The position numbers and the translations under genes are program-made. Source: CAVVUC01 sp963751395 (GTDB lineage: Bacteria > Verrucomicrobiota > Verrucomicrobiia > Chthoniobacterales > Chthoniobacteraceae). From it: a stretch of 64,000 nucleotides of DNA. The stretch lies in assembly GCA_963751395.1 (NCBI GenBank), contig CAVVUC010000003.1, positions 434,001 to 498,000 of the forward strand. The letters are read 5' to 3'. The notes beneath the pieces were generated by a model that saw only the letters and a list, made by a program, of their open reading frames with translations, had not been told where the DNA came from and searched no databases. Shown here piece by piece: positions 25,804 to 35,900 of the stretch (positions are counted from its first letter, which is position 1; every line of letters begins with the position of its first letter).

Positions 25804-27018
25804 CTATTCGCCCATGTTCAGTTCCACGTATTTGGTGCTGAGGTCTGTTGTGAAGACTCTGTATTCCGCCGACCCGAGATGAAGATCAACGGTGATTGTG
25901 AATTTGTCGCTTTTTGCGATCGCCTGCAATTTAGAGAACGGTGTCTTGCTGGCCATGCCGTTTTGAACCGCGATGACGCCGTTGTAAAAAATGTCCACCA
26001 TCTCTTCGCGGACGCGCGCAGACGAGTAGCCGACGGCGTCGATGATCCGGCCCCAGTTTGGATCGCCGCCGAACCACGCGCATTTCACGAGCGTCGAATT
26101 CGCGATGGCCTCGGCGGCGGCGCGCGCATCGGGCAGGGAAGCGGCGCCCTTCACGTTGACCTCGACGAATTTCGTCACGCCTTCTCCGTCCTCGACCATC
26201 ATGCGCGCCAGATTGCATGTGACGTAGTCGAGGGCGCTTTGGAAAAGTTTGAAGACCGGCTGCGAGGGCTTCAGCGGCTTGTTGCCGGCGAGGCCGTTGG
26301 CGAGCGCGAGAACCGTGTCGTTGGTGCTCATATCGCCATCGATGGTGATGCAATTGAACGACTGGCTGACGGCGTTCGACAAAGCGCGCTGCAAATCCTT
26401 CCTGCCAATCGCCGCGTCGGTCGTGATGAAGCAAAGCATCGTTGCCATATTCGGGTCGATCATCCCCGCGCCTTTCGCGATGCCGCCGATGCGGATCTTT
26501 TTGCCGTCGATCTGAAACTCCACCGCGACTTCCTTGGCGAAAGTATCGCTGGTCATGATGGCGTGCGCAGCTTTGAGGCTGCCATCCTTCAGCAGCGCCT
26601 TCGGCATGCGCGCGATGGTCTTCTCAATCTTCGCGATCGGCATCGGCACACCAATCCGACCGGTTGAGCACACAAGCACCTGCTGCTCCTTGATGCCGAG
26701 CGCCCTGGCGGCTGCCTGCGTCATGCGCTTCGCGTGCCGGACTCCTTCGAGGCCGGTGCAGGCATTGGCGTTTCCGCTGTTCGCGACGATCGCGCGGATG
26801 TCGGCGCTGCGAATATGCGCGGCGGAAACCTTCACGGGCGCGGCTTTGATTTTGTTGGTCGTAAAGGTCGCGGCCGCAACCGTCGGCACGGGCGAATAAA
26901 TCAGCGCGACATCCGGTTTGGTCTTGTTGGTTTTCTTGATTCCACAAAAAGCGCTCGCGGCCACGAAGCCTTCCGGGGCTGTGACACCGTTGCAAATTTC
27001 AATAAAGGAGGCAGTCAT
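25804..27018 (-). CDS. argJ: Bifunctional ornithine acetyltransferase/N-acetylglutamate synthase
   Basis: 404 residues. Moves acetyl from N-acetylornithine to glutamate, recycling the acetyl group. The protein self-cleaves at MATML: here GMIDPNMATMLCFITTDAAI matches, with Thr at the new N-terminus. Other marks: FTTNKIKAAPVKVS, IVANSGNANACTGLEG, IDGDMSTNDTVLALANGLAG, WFGGDPNWGRIIDAVGYS. It starts 99 bp after argC and ends 5 bp before argB. Whether it keeps its own NAGS activity is not shown; a separate argA exists at 14313. Confidence 0.96.
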   Translation of the reverse strand: MTASFIEICNGVTAPEGFVAASAFCGIKKTNKTKPDVALIYSPVPTVAAATFTTNKIKAAPVKVSAAHIRSADIRAIVANSGNANACTGLEGVRHAKRMTQAAARALGIKEQQVLVCSTGRIGVPMPIAKIEKTIARMPKALLKDGSLKAAHAIMTSDTFAKEVAVEFQIDGKKIRIGGIAKGAGMIDPNMATMLCFITTDAAIGRKDLQRALSNAVSQSFNCITIDGDMSTNDTVLALANGLAGNKPLKPSQPVFKLFQSALDYVTCNLARMMVEDGEGVTKFVEVNVKGAASLPDARAAAEAIANSTLVKCAWFGGDPNWGRIIDAVGYSSARVREEMVDIFYNGVIAVQNGMASKTPFSKLQAIAKSDKFTITVDLHLGSAEYRVFTTDLSTKYVELNMGE

Positions 27019-27117
27019 CGAAAAGGGCGTTTAGAGTCGTCGGTTCAGGATCGGGAGCAAAGCAAAATTGTTCGGCGAATTTCGTCTCTCGACTCGCAAG
27101 CTTCAACACCCAACTTT

Positions 27118-28152
27118 TTACAGACCGGCGTCTTCAGGCAGGCCGCACATCAAGTTCATGCTTTGCACCGCCTGGCCCGCCGCGCCTTTGACGAGGTTGT
27201 CTTCGGCGCTCATCAAAATCACGCGCCCCGTGCGCGGATCGTGACGCCATGCGACGTCGATGAAGTTTGTGCCCACGACGTTCTTGATGTCCGCGCCGCC
27301 GGTCCCGCCCTGGAGGCGGACGAAGAACTCATTGCTGTAGGCATCGACGAGCGCTTTGGAAATGGCCTCGCTGCTGACTCCGGCAGCGGGCGCGGCGAAA
27401 ATCGTCGTCACGATTCCGCGGTTCACGGGGATCAAGTGCGGCGTGAAATTCACGATGACCTTTTCGCCTGCGGCCTCACTCAGTTCCTGTTCGATCTCGG
27501 ATAGATGCCGGTGTTTCGGCACGCCGTACGCCCGCGCGCTTTCGTTGCACTCGACGAACAAGTAATCGATCTCGGCTTTGCGCCCCGCGCCGCTGACACC
27601 GCTCATGCTCGAGATGACGATGCTCGCGGGATCGATGAGCCGCTTTTTCAGCAGCGGAGCAAGCGGGATGATGATGCTCGTCGGATAGCAGCCGGGCGAG
27701 GCGATCAATTTCGCATCGCGGATTTTCTCGCGATACAACTCCGGCATTCCGTAAACGCTCTGCGGGAGCAACTCGGGCGCGGGATGATCGTGGCCGTAGA
27801 AGTCCTTGTAAACCGCCGTGTCCTTCAAACGAAAGTCCGCGCTGAGATCGATGACGCGCAGGCCGGCGTGGAGAAGCGGCCGCGCAAACTCGGCGGCCAG
27901 CCCGTGCGGCAACGCGAGGAACGCGATGCCAGCGCCCGAATCCACGATCGACTTCGGATCGGAGCCGGAGAATTCCAGCGTTGAGAACCTGTGCGCCTGG
28001 AAACGCGGAAAAACCGAGGCGATCGTCTTGCCGGCGTGCTGGCGCGAAGTCACGCACACCAGCGAAACGCCGGGGTGCCGCATCAGAAGGCGGATCAATT
28101 CCTCGCCGGAATACCCGCTCGCCCCGACCACAGCAATGTTTCTGAGATTCAT
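27118..28152 (-). CDS. argC: N-acetyl-gamma-glutamyl-phosphate reductase
   Basis: 344 residues counted from MNLRNIAVVGASGYSGEELI; Met codons two and nine residues earlier are also possible. NADPH-dependent reduction of N-acetylglutamyl phosphate. Rossmann motif GASGYSGEELIRLL, catalytic Cys in SPGCYPTSIIIPLAPLL, active-site His in HLIPVNRGIVTTIF, and VEIDYLFVE-like strand. First gene of the argC-argJ-argB-argD cluster, with the promoter presumably in the gap to the FKBP gene (60 bp), unless read through from that gene. Confidence 0.96.
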   Translation of the reverse strand: MNLRNIAVVGASGYSGEELIRLLMRHPGVSLVCVTSRQHAGKTIASVFPRFQAHRFSTLEFSGSDPKSIVDSGAGIAFLALPHGLAAEFARPLLHAGLRVIDLSADFRLKDTAVYKDFYGHDHPAPELLPQSVYGMPELYREKIRDAKLIASPGCYPTSIIIPLAPLLKKRLIDPASIVISSMSGVSGAGRKAEIDYLFVECNESARAYGVPKHRHLSEIEQELSEAAGEKVIVNFTPHLIPVNRGIVTTIFAAPAAGVSSEAISKALVDAYSNEFFVRLQGGTGGADIKNVVGTNFIDVAWRHDPRTGRVILMSAEDNLVKGAAGQAVQSMNLMCGLPEDAGL

Positions 28153-28212
28153 TCCCATGGAAGATCGCGGGCGCGCCATGAGCGTGCCGGCACGATTGCG
28201 CCCGGCTGTTTG

Positions 28213-28974
28213 CTACTTCTTCTTTTTGGGCGCGTCGTCTGTTGGAGCAGCGATCGGCTCGGTGGTCACCGAAGTTTCCGTTTTCGCTTCGGGTTTCTTG
28301 ATGCCAATAAGTTCAACCTCAAAAATGAGCGTCGAGTTCGCTCCGATTTCCGGTGGCGCATTCTCGCCGTAAGCAAGATTCGAGGGGATGACAAGCTGCC
28401 ACTTCGAGCCGACTGGCATCAGTTGGAGCGCCTCGGTCCAGCCCGGAATCACGCCTGTAACCGGGAACGTCGCGGTCTCCTTCCGTTTGTAGGAACTGTC
28501 GAACTCCGTGCCATCGACGAGCGTGCCGCGGTAGTTCGTCTCGACGGTGTCGCTGGCCTTGGGCTTTTCGCCTTTGCCGGCCGTGATGACCTTATACTGC
28601 AATCCGCTCGGGAGCGTGACGACGCCGTCCTTCTTCTTATTCTCCTCGAGGAATTTTTCGCCCGCCCCCTTGTTCTCTTCGCTCTGCGCCTTGTGCCTGG
28701 CCATCATCTTCGTCTGCATCTCGGATTGGAAAGCCTGCATCGTCTGCTTCATCTCCTCTTCAGTCATCAATGGCTTCGCGCCTGAGAAGGCATCGGAGAA
28801 ACCTTTGCCGAGCATTGTCGGGTTAAGTTCCAGCCCCTGGCGTTTCATGTTGGTGCCGATGTTCAAGCCAATGCTGTAGCTGGCCTTGTCCTTTGGATCG
28901 GTGGGTGCGTCCTGAGCGTGCAGGGTTACGGCGGCGACGGCGGCAGTGAGAGAAACGAGGAGACAGGTTTTCAT
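28213..28974 (-). CDS. Exported FKBP-type peptidyl-prolyl isomerase
   Basis: 253 residues with a signal peptide (MKTCLLVSLTAAVAAVTLHA, cleavage near AQD). Residues 30-120 form the FkpA/Mip-type dimerisation helices (ASYSIGLNIGTNMKRQGLEL, EEEMKQTMQAFQSEMQTKMM). Residues 130-225 form the FKBP domain: PSGLQYKVITAGKGEKPKA, VETNYRGTLVDGTEFDSSYK, VIPGWTEALQLMPVGSKWQL and PSNLAYGENAPPEIGANSTL, with FEVELIGI at the end. A basic Lys-rich tail (APKKKK) follows. It folds periplasmic proteins. It lies upstream of argC on the same strand, though a functional link is not evident. Confidence 0.95.
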   Translation of the reverse strand: MKTCLLVSLTAAVAAVTLHAQDAPTDPKDKASYSIGLNIGTNMKRQGLELNPTMLGKGFSDAFSGAKPLMTEEEMKQTMQAFQSEMQTKMMARHKAQSEENKGAGEKFLEENKKKDGVVTLPSGLQYKVITAGKGEKPKASDTVETNYRGTLVDGTEFDSSYKRKETATFPVTGVIPGWTEALQLMPVGSKWQLVIPSNLAYGENAPPEIGANSTLIFEVELIGIKKPEAKTETSVTTEPIAAPTDDAPKKKK

Positions 28975-29429
28975 AGTTTGGAAATAGAGCGGAATTCCTA
29001 CGCCAACCCGTGAAATGTCGCAATATCAAAATGCGCCGGGGTCTGCCGCCCCAAACACTTTCCGGACGGGATGAGTGTGACACAGGCTTTCCAGCCTGTG
29101 TTTTGGTTTACAGCACAGGCTGGAAAGCCTGAGTCACTCTGCCGACTCTATTTTGACAATCTCACCACATCTATTGCGATTTACATAAAGGAAGTTGACA
29201 GCAGGGTATAGCAGTCTGTAGAAGACATTCTTGTGAAGCAGACGCATGGCAATGCAGCGGCACGGTTCCAAGGCGGTGGCTGGAATCGAAGGCTCCCGCG
29301 TGTTCCGACGGGTTTCCCGCCCGGCTTTGTTGCTTTCCAATTCGGCGAAGCGGTTTGCCAGTCGCAGACATCCTCCTTCTGCACCGCAAATCAGCCCTGC
29401 CGTCTCGGTCGAAGTTTAAGAGTAAGAAA
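28975..29429. other. Intergenic region with one long hairpin repeat
   Basis: 455 bp between the FKBP gene and a small antitoxin-like gene. The clear structure is the hairpin at 29073-29139. No gene with conserved features was recognised in the remainder. Confidence 0.5.
29073..29139. repeat. Inverted repeat containing CACAGGCTTTCCAGCCTGTG, REP-like
   Basis: Arms 29073-29100 and 29114-29139 are complementary over about 26 nt with a 13-nt loop. Each arm is itself nearly palindromic (CACAGGC...GCCTGTG), so several alternative hairpins can form. It resembles the CAGGCT-TTCC-AGCCTG repeat class in some PVC genomes, an association from memory rather than a search. Confidence 0.65.
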
Positions 29430-29630
29430 TCACGGATTATCGCGCAGCCTGCCTTGCTCGATGTCCGCATCCACTTTTGCCAGCACAGGATCAAGTTTTC
29501 CGGCGGCCAAATCCTCTTTCATGCGGCGATCCCAATCATCGTCCTCCCATTCGTGCAGGCAACGCGCAATTTCCGCCCGTTGCTCAAGTGCGAGCGACGG
29601 AATGGCAGCTTTGATCTCTTGCACGGTCAT
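29430..29630 (-). CDS. Orphan antitoxin-like small protein (addiction module family)
   Basis: 66 residues: MTVQEIKAAIPSLALEQRAE, a helix (IARCLHEWEDDDWDRRMKED) and an acidic tail (LAKVDADIEQGRLRDNP). This is the pattern of short addiction-module antitoxins, and its N-terminus resembles the disrupted one at 63869. No ParE/RelE toxin gene follows on its strand within several hundred bases, so it seems to be an orphan. Confidence 0.65.
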   Translation of the reverse strand: MTVQEIKAAIPSLALEQRAEIARCLHEWEDDDWDRRMKEDLAAGKLDPVLAKVDADIEQGRLRDNP

Positions 29631-29950
29631 AACCGCAGATCACTTCGACAATCCGGGGGCAAGTCATCGTCTCATTTCAGCCACGGAGAGCATGAAGATC
29701 ACGGATGGTTTCCAGGTTATCCTCTCTGTTCTTTGTGAACTCTGTGGCAAAACAAGATTCTTCTGCAAGGACTCCGAATCCAATCGTTTCATTTGGGATG
29801 GGCTGTCCCGCTCTAATGCCCGCAGATTGTTAAAGGATTTTGGAATTCACAACGTATTTCCCCTATGACAACTCACGGATGGCACTTCAACTGGAACGCA
29901 CCGAATCCATGGGGAGTAACGATATTCAGGTGAATTACCTTACAAACACT
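29631..29950. other. Region upstream of the Rhs gene with hairpin repeat
   Basis: 320 bp before the Rhs start. AT-richer than the neighbours. Holds the hairpin repeat at 29680-29748. No clear promoter was identified, though the Rhs promoter should lie here. Confidence 0.45.
29680..29748. repeat. Degenerate GCCACRGAG hairpin repeat
   Basis: The left arm begins GCCACGGAGAG (29680-29690) and the right arm ends CTCTGTGGC (29740-29748). The middle arm parts GATCACGG and CTCTCTGTTC pair poorly. It looks like a decayed copy of the CTCTGTGTTCTCTGTG-type hairpin, judged by eye only. Confidence 0.5.
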
Positions 29951-32900
29951 ATGAACCCTAAAAACTCACTCCGGTTTGTTGCGCTGCTAGTAACATTCCT
30001 GATGCTCAGTCCACTGTCAGCACTGGCGTACTCAAATGGAGACCGTGTTCAGTGCAATTCTAACGGTGTAAATGTTCGGCGGACAACGGATACAAGCAGC
30101 GGCACTAACATTATTGGCCCAATCAATTCTGGCGATTTGGGAACGTATTCTTCTGGCCCCTATAGTGGGATCAGTAATACCTACAGTTGGTATCTGATTA
30201 AGTGGGACAAGTTTTCTGAGTATGGATACACTGCTTCTCAATTTGTCAACGCGGCGGTGAGCGCGCCGGTGATCAGCAGCATCAGCCCGAACCCGCTGAC
30301 CTACGGTTCGACAGCGGACACGATCACGATCAACGGGAGCAACTTTGTGAGCGGCTGCACGGTGACGTTGAAGGACCTGACCAACGGAGGCACTTATGCC
30401 AAGTCGGTCACGTATGTGAGCAGCAGCCAGATCAAGGTGACGGCGAACTTCACCAACAACACGGCGACATGGAGCGCGCAGGTGACCTCGCCCACGGCGT
30501 CGAACACGGTGCAGTTCCAGGTCAACGCGGCGGTGAGCGCGCCGGTGATCAGCAGCATCAGCCCGAACCCGCTGACCTACGGTTCGACAGCGGACACGAT
30601 CACGATCAACGGGAGCAACTTTGTGAGCGGCTGCACGGTGACGTTGAAGGACCTGACCAACGGAGGCACTTATGCCAAGTCGGTCACGTATGTGAGCAGC
30701 AGCCAGATCAAGGTGACGGCGAACTTCACCAACAACACGGCGACATGGAGCGCGCAGGTGACCTCGCCCACGGCGTCGAACACGGTGCAGTTCCAGGTCA
30801 ACGCGGCGGTGAGCGCGCCGGTGATCAGCAGCATCAGCCCGAACCCGCTGACCTACGGTTCGACAGCGGACACGATCACGATCAACGGGAGCAACTTTGT
30901 GAGCGGCTGCACGGTGACGTTGAAGGACCTGACCAACGGAGGCACTTATGCCAAGTCGGTCACGTATGTGAGCAGCAGCCAGATCAAGGTGACGGCGAAC
31001 TTCACCAACAACACGGCGACATGGAGCGCGCAGGTGACCTCGCCCACGGCGTCGAACACGGTGCAGTTCCAGGTCAACGCGGCGGTGAGCGCGCCGGTGA
31101 TCAGCAGCATCAGCCCGAACCCGCTGACCTACGGTTCGACAGCGGACACGATCACGATCAACGGGAGCAACTTTGTGAGCGGCTGCACGGTGACGTTGAA
31201 GGACCTGACCAACGGAGGCACTTATGCCAAGTCGGTCACGTATGTGAGCAGCAGCCAGATCAAGGTGACGGCGAACTTCACCAACAACACGGCGACATGG
31301 AGCGCGCAGGTGACCTCGCCCACGGCGTCGAACACGGTGCAGTTCCAGGTCAACGCGGCGGTGAGCGCGCCGGTGATCAGCAGCATCAGCCCGAACCCGC
31401 TGACCTACGGTTCGACAGCGGACACGATCACGATCAACGGGAGCAACTTTGTGAGCGGCTGCACGGTGACGTTGAAGGACCTGACCAACGGAGGCACTTA
31501 TGCCAAGTCGGTTACGTATGTGAGCAGCAGCCAGATCAAGGTGACGGCGAACTTCACCAACAACACGGCGACATGGAGCGCGCAGGTGACCTCGCCCACG
31601 GCGTCGAACACGGTGCAGTTCCAGGTCAACGCGGCGGTGAGCGCGCCGGTGATCAGCAGCATCAGCCCGAACCCGCTGACCTACGGTTCGACAGCGGACA
31701 CGATCACGATCAACGGGAGCAACTTTGTGAGCGGCTGCACGGTGACGTTGAAGGACCTGACCAACGGAGGCACTTATGCCAAGTCGGTCACGTATGTGAG
31801 CAGCAGCCAGATCAAGGTGACGGCGAACTTCACCAACAACACGGCGACATGGAGCGCGCAGGTGACCTCGCCCACGGCGTCGAACACGGTGCAGTTCCAG
31901 GTCAACGCGGCGGTGAGCGCGCCGGTGATCAGCAGCATCAGCCCGAACCCGCTGACCTACGGTTCGACAGCGGACACGATCACGATCAACGGGAGCAACT
32001 TTGTGAGCGGCTGCACGGTGACGTTGAAGGACCTGACCAACGGAGGCACTTATGCCAAGTCGGTCACGTATGTGAGCAGCAGCCAGATCAAGGTGACGGC
32101 GAACTTCACCAACAACACGGCGACATGGAGCGCGCAGGTGACCTCGCCCACGGCGTCGAACACGGTGCAGTTCCAGGTCAACGCGGCGGTGAGCGCGCCG
32201 GTGATCAGCAGCATCAGCCCGAACCCGCTGACCTACGGTTCGACAGCGGACACGATCACGATCAACGGGAGCAACTTTGTGAGCGGCTGCACGGTGACGT
32301 TGAAGGACCTGACCAACGGAGGCACTTATGCCAAGTCGGTCACGTATGTGAGCAGCAGCCAGATCAAGGTGACGGCGAACTTCACCAACAACACGGCGAC
32401 ATGGAGCGCGCAGGTGACCTCGCCCACGGCGTCGAACACGGTGCAGTTCCAGGTCAACGCGGCGGTGAGCGCGCCGGTGATCAGCAGCATCAGCCCGAAC
32501 CCGCTGACCTACGGTTCGACAGCGGACACGATCACGATCAACGGGAGCAACTTTGTGAGCGGCTGCACGGTGACGTTGAAGGACCTGACCAACGGAGGCA
32601 CTTATGCCAAGTCGGTTACGTATGTGAGCAGCAGCCAGATCAAGGTGACGGCGAACTTCACCAACAACACGGCGACATGGAGCGCGCAGGTGACCTCGCC
32701 CACGGCGTCGAACACGGTGCAGTTCCAGGTCAACGCGGCGGTGAGCGCGCCGGTGATCAGCAGCATCAGCCCGAACCCGCTGACCTACGGTTCGACAGCG
32801 GACACGATCACGATCAACGGGAGCAACTTTGTGAGCGGCTGCACGGTGACGTTGAAGGACCTGACCAACGGAGGCACTTATGCCAAGTCGGTCACGTATG

Positions 32901-35900
32901 TGAGCAGCAGCCAGATCAAGGTGACGGCGAACTTCACCAACAACACGGCGACATGGAGCGCGCAGGTGACCTCGCCCACGGCGTCGAACACGGTGCAGTT
33001 CCAGGTCAACGCGGCGGTGAGCGCGCCGGTGATCACAGTGACCTCGCCTAACGGCGGGCAGAGCTGGGCTGCGGGAAGCACGCACTCGGTGACATGGAAT
33101 ACCGCACAAGGCGCGTCTTTGGTGAGCTATTACTTGCTCACCTACTCGACGCAAAGCGGAGCGGCAGGAACATTTACTAATATGATCTGGACGGCAAACG
33201 CTTCGGCACAAAGCTTCTCATGGACATCGCCATCAACACTTTCTTCGACTCATGTTCGTGTGAAGGTGGAAGCATTCAATGTGAACAATTTGTCCATTGG
33301 CAGTGCCGTCAGCGCATCTGATTTCACCATCTCCGCAAGCGCGCCCACTACGCCTACTGTGAGCGTTACATCCCCTGTCAGCGGCGACGCATGGACTGCT
33401 GGCACAACACGCGCGATGCAATGGGCCGTTTCCGACCCAAGCTCGCAGATCAGTTATTTCATCCCGGAATACTCGTTCAACGGAAGCACCTTTACTTCAC
33501 TCTCCGCGGTTGGATCGTCCGTTCGTCAGGCGAACATCACAATTCCAAGCGGCACTTCCTCCAGTCAAGCCAGGGTGAAGGTGACGGCTTACAACTCCAG
33601 TGGAACAGCACTGGCGACAGCGACCGGCTCCGCATTCAGCATTGCCCTTCCGGCGGAAACATTCCCGACCGCTCGGATTGATGCGAACAACCTGAATCCC
33701 GACTGGGGCCAGTCGGTCAGCTTTACCGGCAGCCAGTCGAGGGACTCATCTGGTGGAACTAACCTCACATATCTCTGGAGCTTTGGGGATGGAGGCACTT
33801 CGTCTGCCGCCAATCCATCATACGCGTTCGCAGGCTCCGGCAGCCCGCGCAGCTACACCGTGAAACTCACGGTGACGGAGCCGTCTTCCGGCAAGACAGC
33901 CAGCGCCACATTGAGCCTCCTTGTCGGCTCGACAAAGACGATGGGGGCAAATACGACGCAGAGCCAGTCGAAGGATCCGGTGAACCTCGCCACGGGCAAC
34001 TACAGTTACGAGCATGTGGACCTCCGCCTTCCTGGGCGGGGGCTGCCGTTCGAGTTCAAACGATTCTACAACTCGAAAGGCCGCATCGAGGCGAACGCCC
34101 CTTTTGGCCCGCGTTGGACACACTCGTATCAGTTGCGTCTCGTGTCCGGCACAGATGGCAAGATGACGCTTTATCGTGGCGACGGAAACACCGAGGCTTA
34201 CGAGCCGCAGAAAGCCGGCTACAAGCCAGAGCCGGGCGTCCACAACATGCTGTTGAAAAATGCCGACACTACCTTCTCGCTCATCAGCAAAGAACAGGTG
34301 CGTCACGATTTCAACGCGCAGGGCCGGCTTGCTAGCATCACCGACCGCAACGGCAATACGATCATGCTTCATTACACGTCGGGCGGTCTGCTCGACACGA
34401 TCACCGACACCGTGGGGCGTGTCATCGCCATCAACTCCGACGGCAGCGGACGCATCACGAAGATCACCGATCCGCTCAACCACTCAGTGACGTTTGCCTA
34501 TGACACGAATAGCGACTTGGTGACGGCTACCGACAGGCGCGGCAAGGCAACCCAGTTCACCTACGACGCCGATCACCAGATCACTGCGGCAACGGACCCG
34601 AACGGCAATAAGTTCGTTCGGAACGTGTATGATGCTATGAACCGTGTTGTCTCCTCGCAAAAGGATGCGCTCAACGGCGAAACGAAGTTTGAGTATGACT
34701 TCGTGTCGCATATCACGACCGTCACGGATGCCTTGGGCTACAAGAGCTGGCACCGCCATGACGACCGGCTGCGCGTGGTGGCCGTGACCGATCCGCTCGG
34801 CTACACGGAGCGTTACGAATACGACGCGGACAACAACCGTACCAAGGTCACAGACAAACGGGGCGCGTCCACGTTCTATGCTTACGACAAGAACGGCAAT
34901 GTGACAGCGAAGGTCGATGCTTTGAATTACAAGACGGCCATCAAGTATGACCTGAAAAACAACCCATTGAGTCGCTCCGATGCGTCGGGCAAGACCACCT
35001 CGTTTGCCTACGATTTGAGGGGGAACCTCGTCAAGATGACCGATCCCGCCAGCGCAGTCACCCTTTACGAGTATGATGCAACTGGCCAGCTCGTGCGGAC
35101 GATTGATCCGTTGCTGCACGAAACCAAGCGCACATACGACCCGCAGGGCAACCTCGCAAAAGTCACGGATGCCCTTAATGGAGTGACGGAATATACTTAT
35201 GACGCTGCCGGACGCCGGCTCACCCAGAAGGATGCGCTGAATAACACAACGACATCCACTTACAACGAGGAGGATCATCTCCTGACGACAAAGGACGCGC
35301 TGAACAACGTGGTGACGAACACCTACGACAACAATGGCAACCGCATCACGGCAACCGACGCGCGCAACAACACAACCACGTTCACCTACGACGCCAAGGA
35401 CCGCCTCACCAAGACCGTGAATGCCCTGAGCGGAACCACACAACACACATACGATGCACTCGACCGCAAGATCAGCACGACTGACCCGCTCTTACACACC
35501 ACCTCGTGGACCTATGACGCACTTGGCCGAATGCTCACCGCCAAGGACGCCAAGAACAATATCACGACCTTCACCTATGATCCAAATGGCAACCAAACCA
35601 GTGTCACCGATGCGCTGGGCCGGATGCGCTGGGCCTGGCACGACCCGCTCAATCGTCCGGTTCTCGCGGGCGATGCACTCGGGAATGTCGTGCGCACTGA
35701 CTACGATGCGCTTGGCAGGAAGGTTAAGACCACCGACGCGAACGGCCATGCGACCAGCTTCGCTTACGATGTCGCCGGTCGTCTCGTGCGGGTGGTGGAC
35801 GCGGCTGGCGGCAAGGTGGGCTTCACTTACGACAAGGCGGGCAACCGCAGAACGATGACCGATTCGAAGGGCTACACGACCCGCTATGCTTACGACGAGC

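Noticed and set aside
30248..33007. The tandem repeats as a CRISPR array
   Set aside because: Units are 276 bp with no spacers and lie inside one open reading frame. No cas genes are near.
30032..33211. Very long open frame on the minus strand across the Rhs repeats (and an 860-codon plus-strand frame at 30469-33051)
   Set aside because: Each is an artefact of a 276-bp repeat divisible by three with no stop codon in that frame. The proteins would be Arg/His-rich with no signal or domain, while the plus frame at 29951 encodes recognisable domains.
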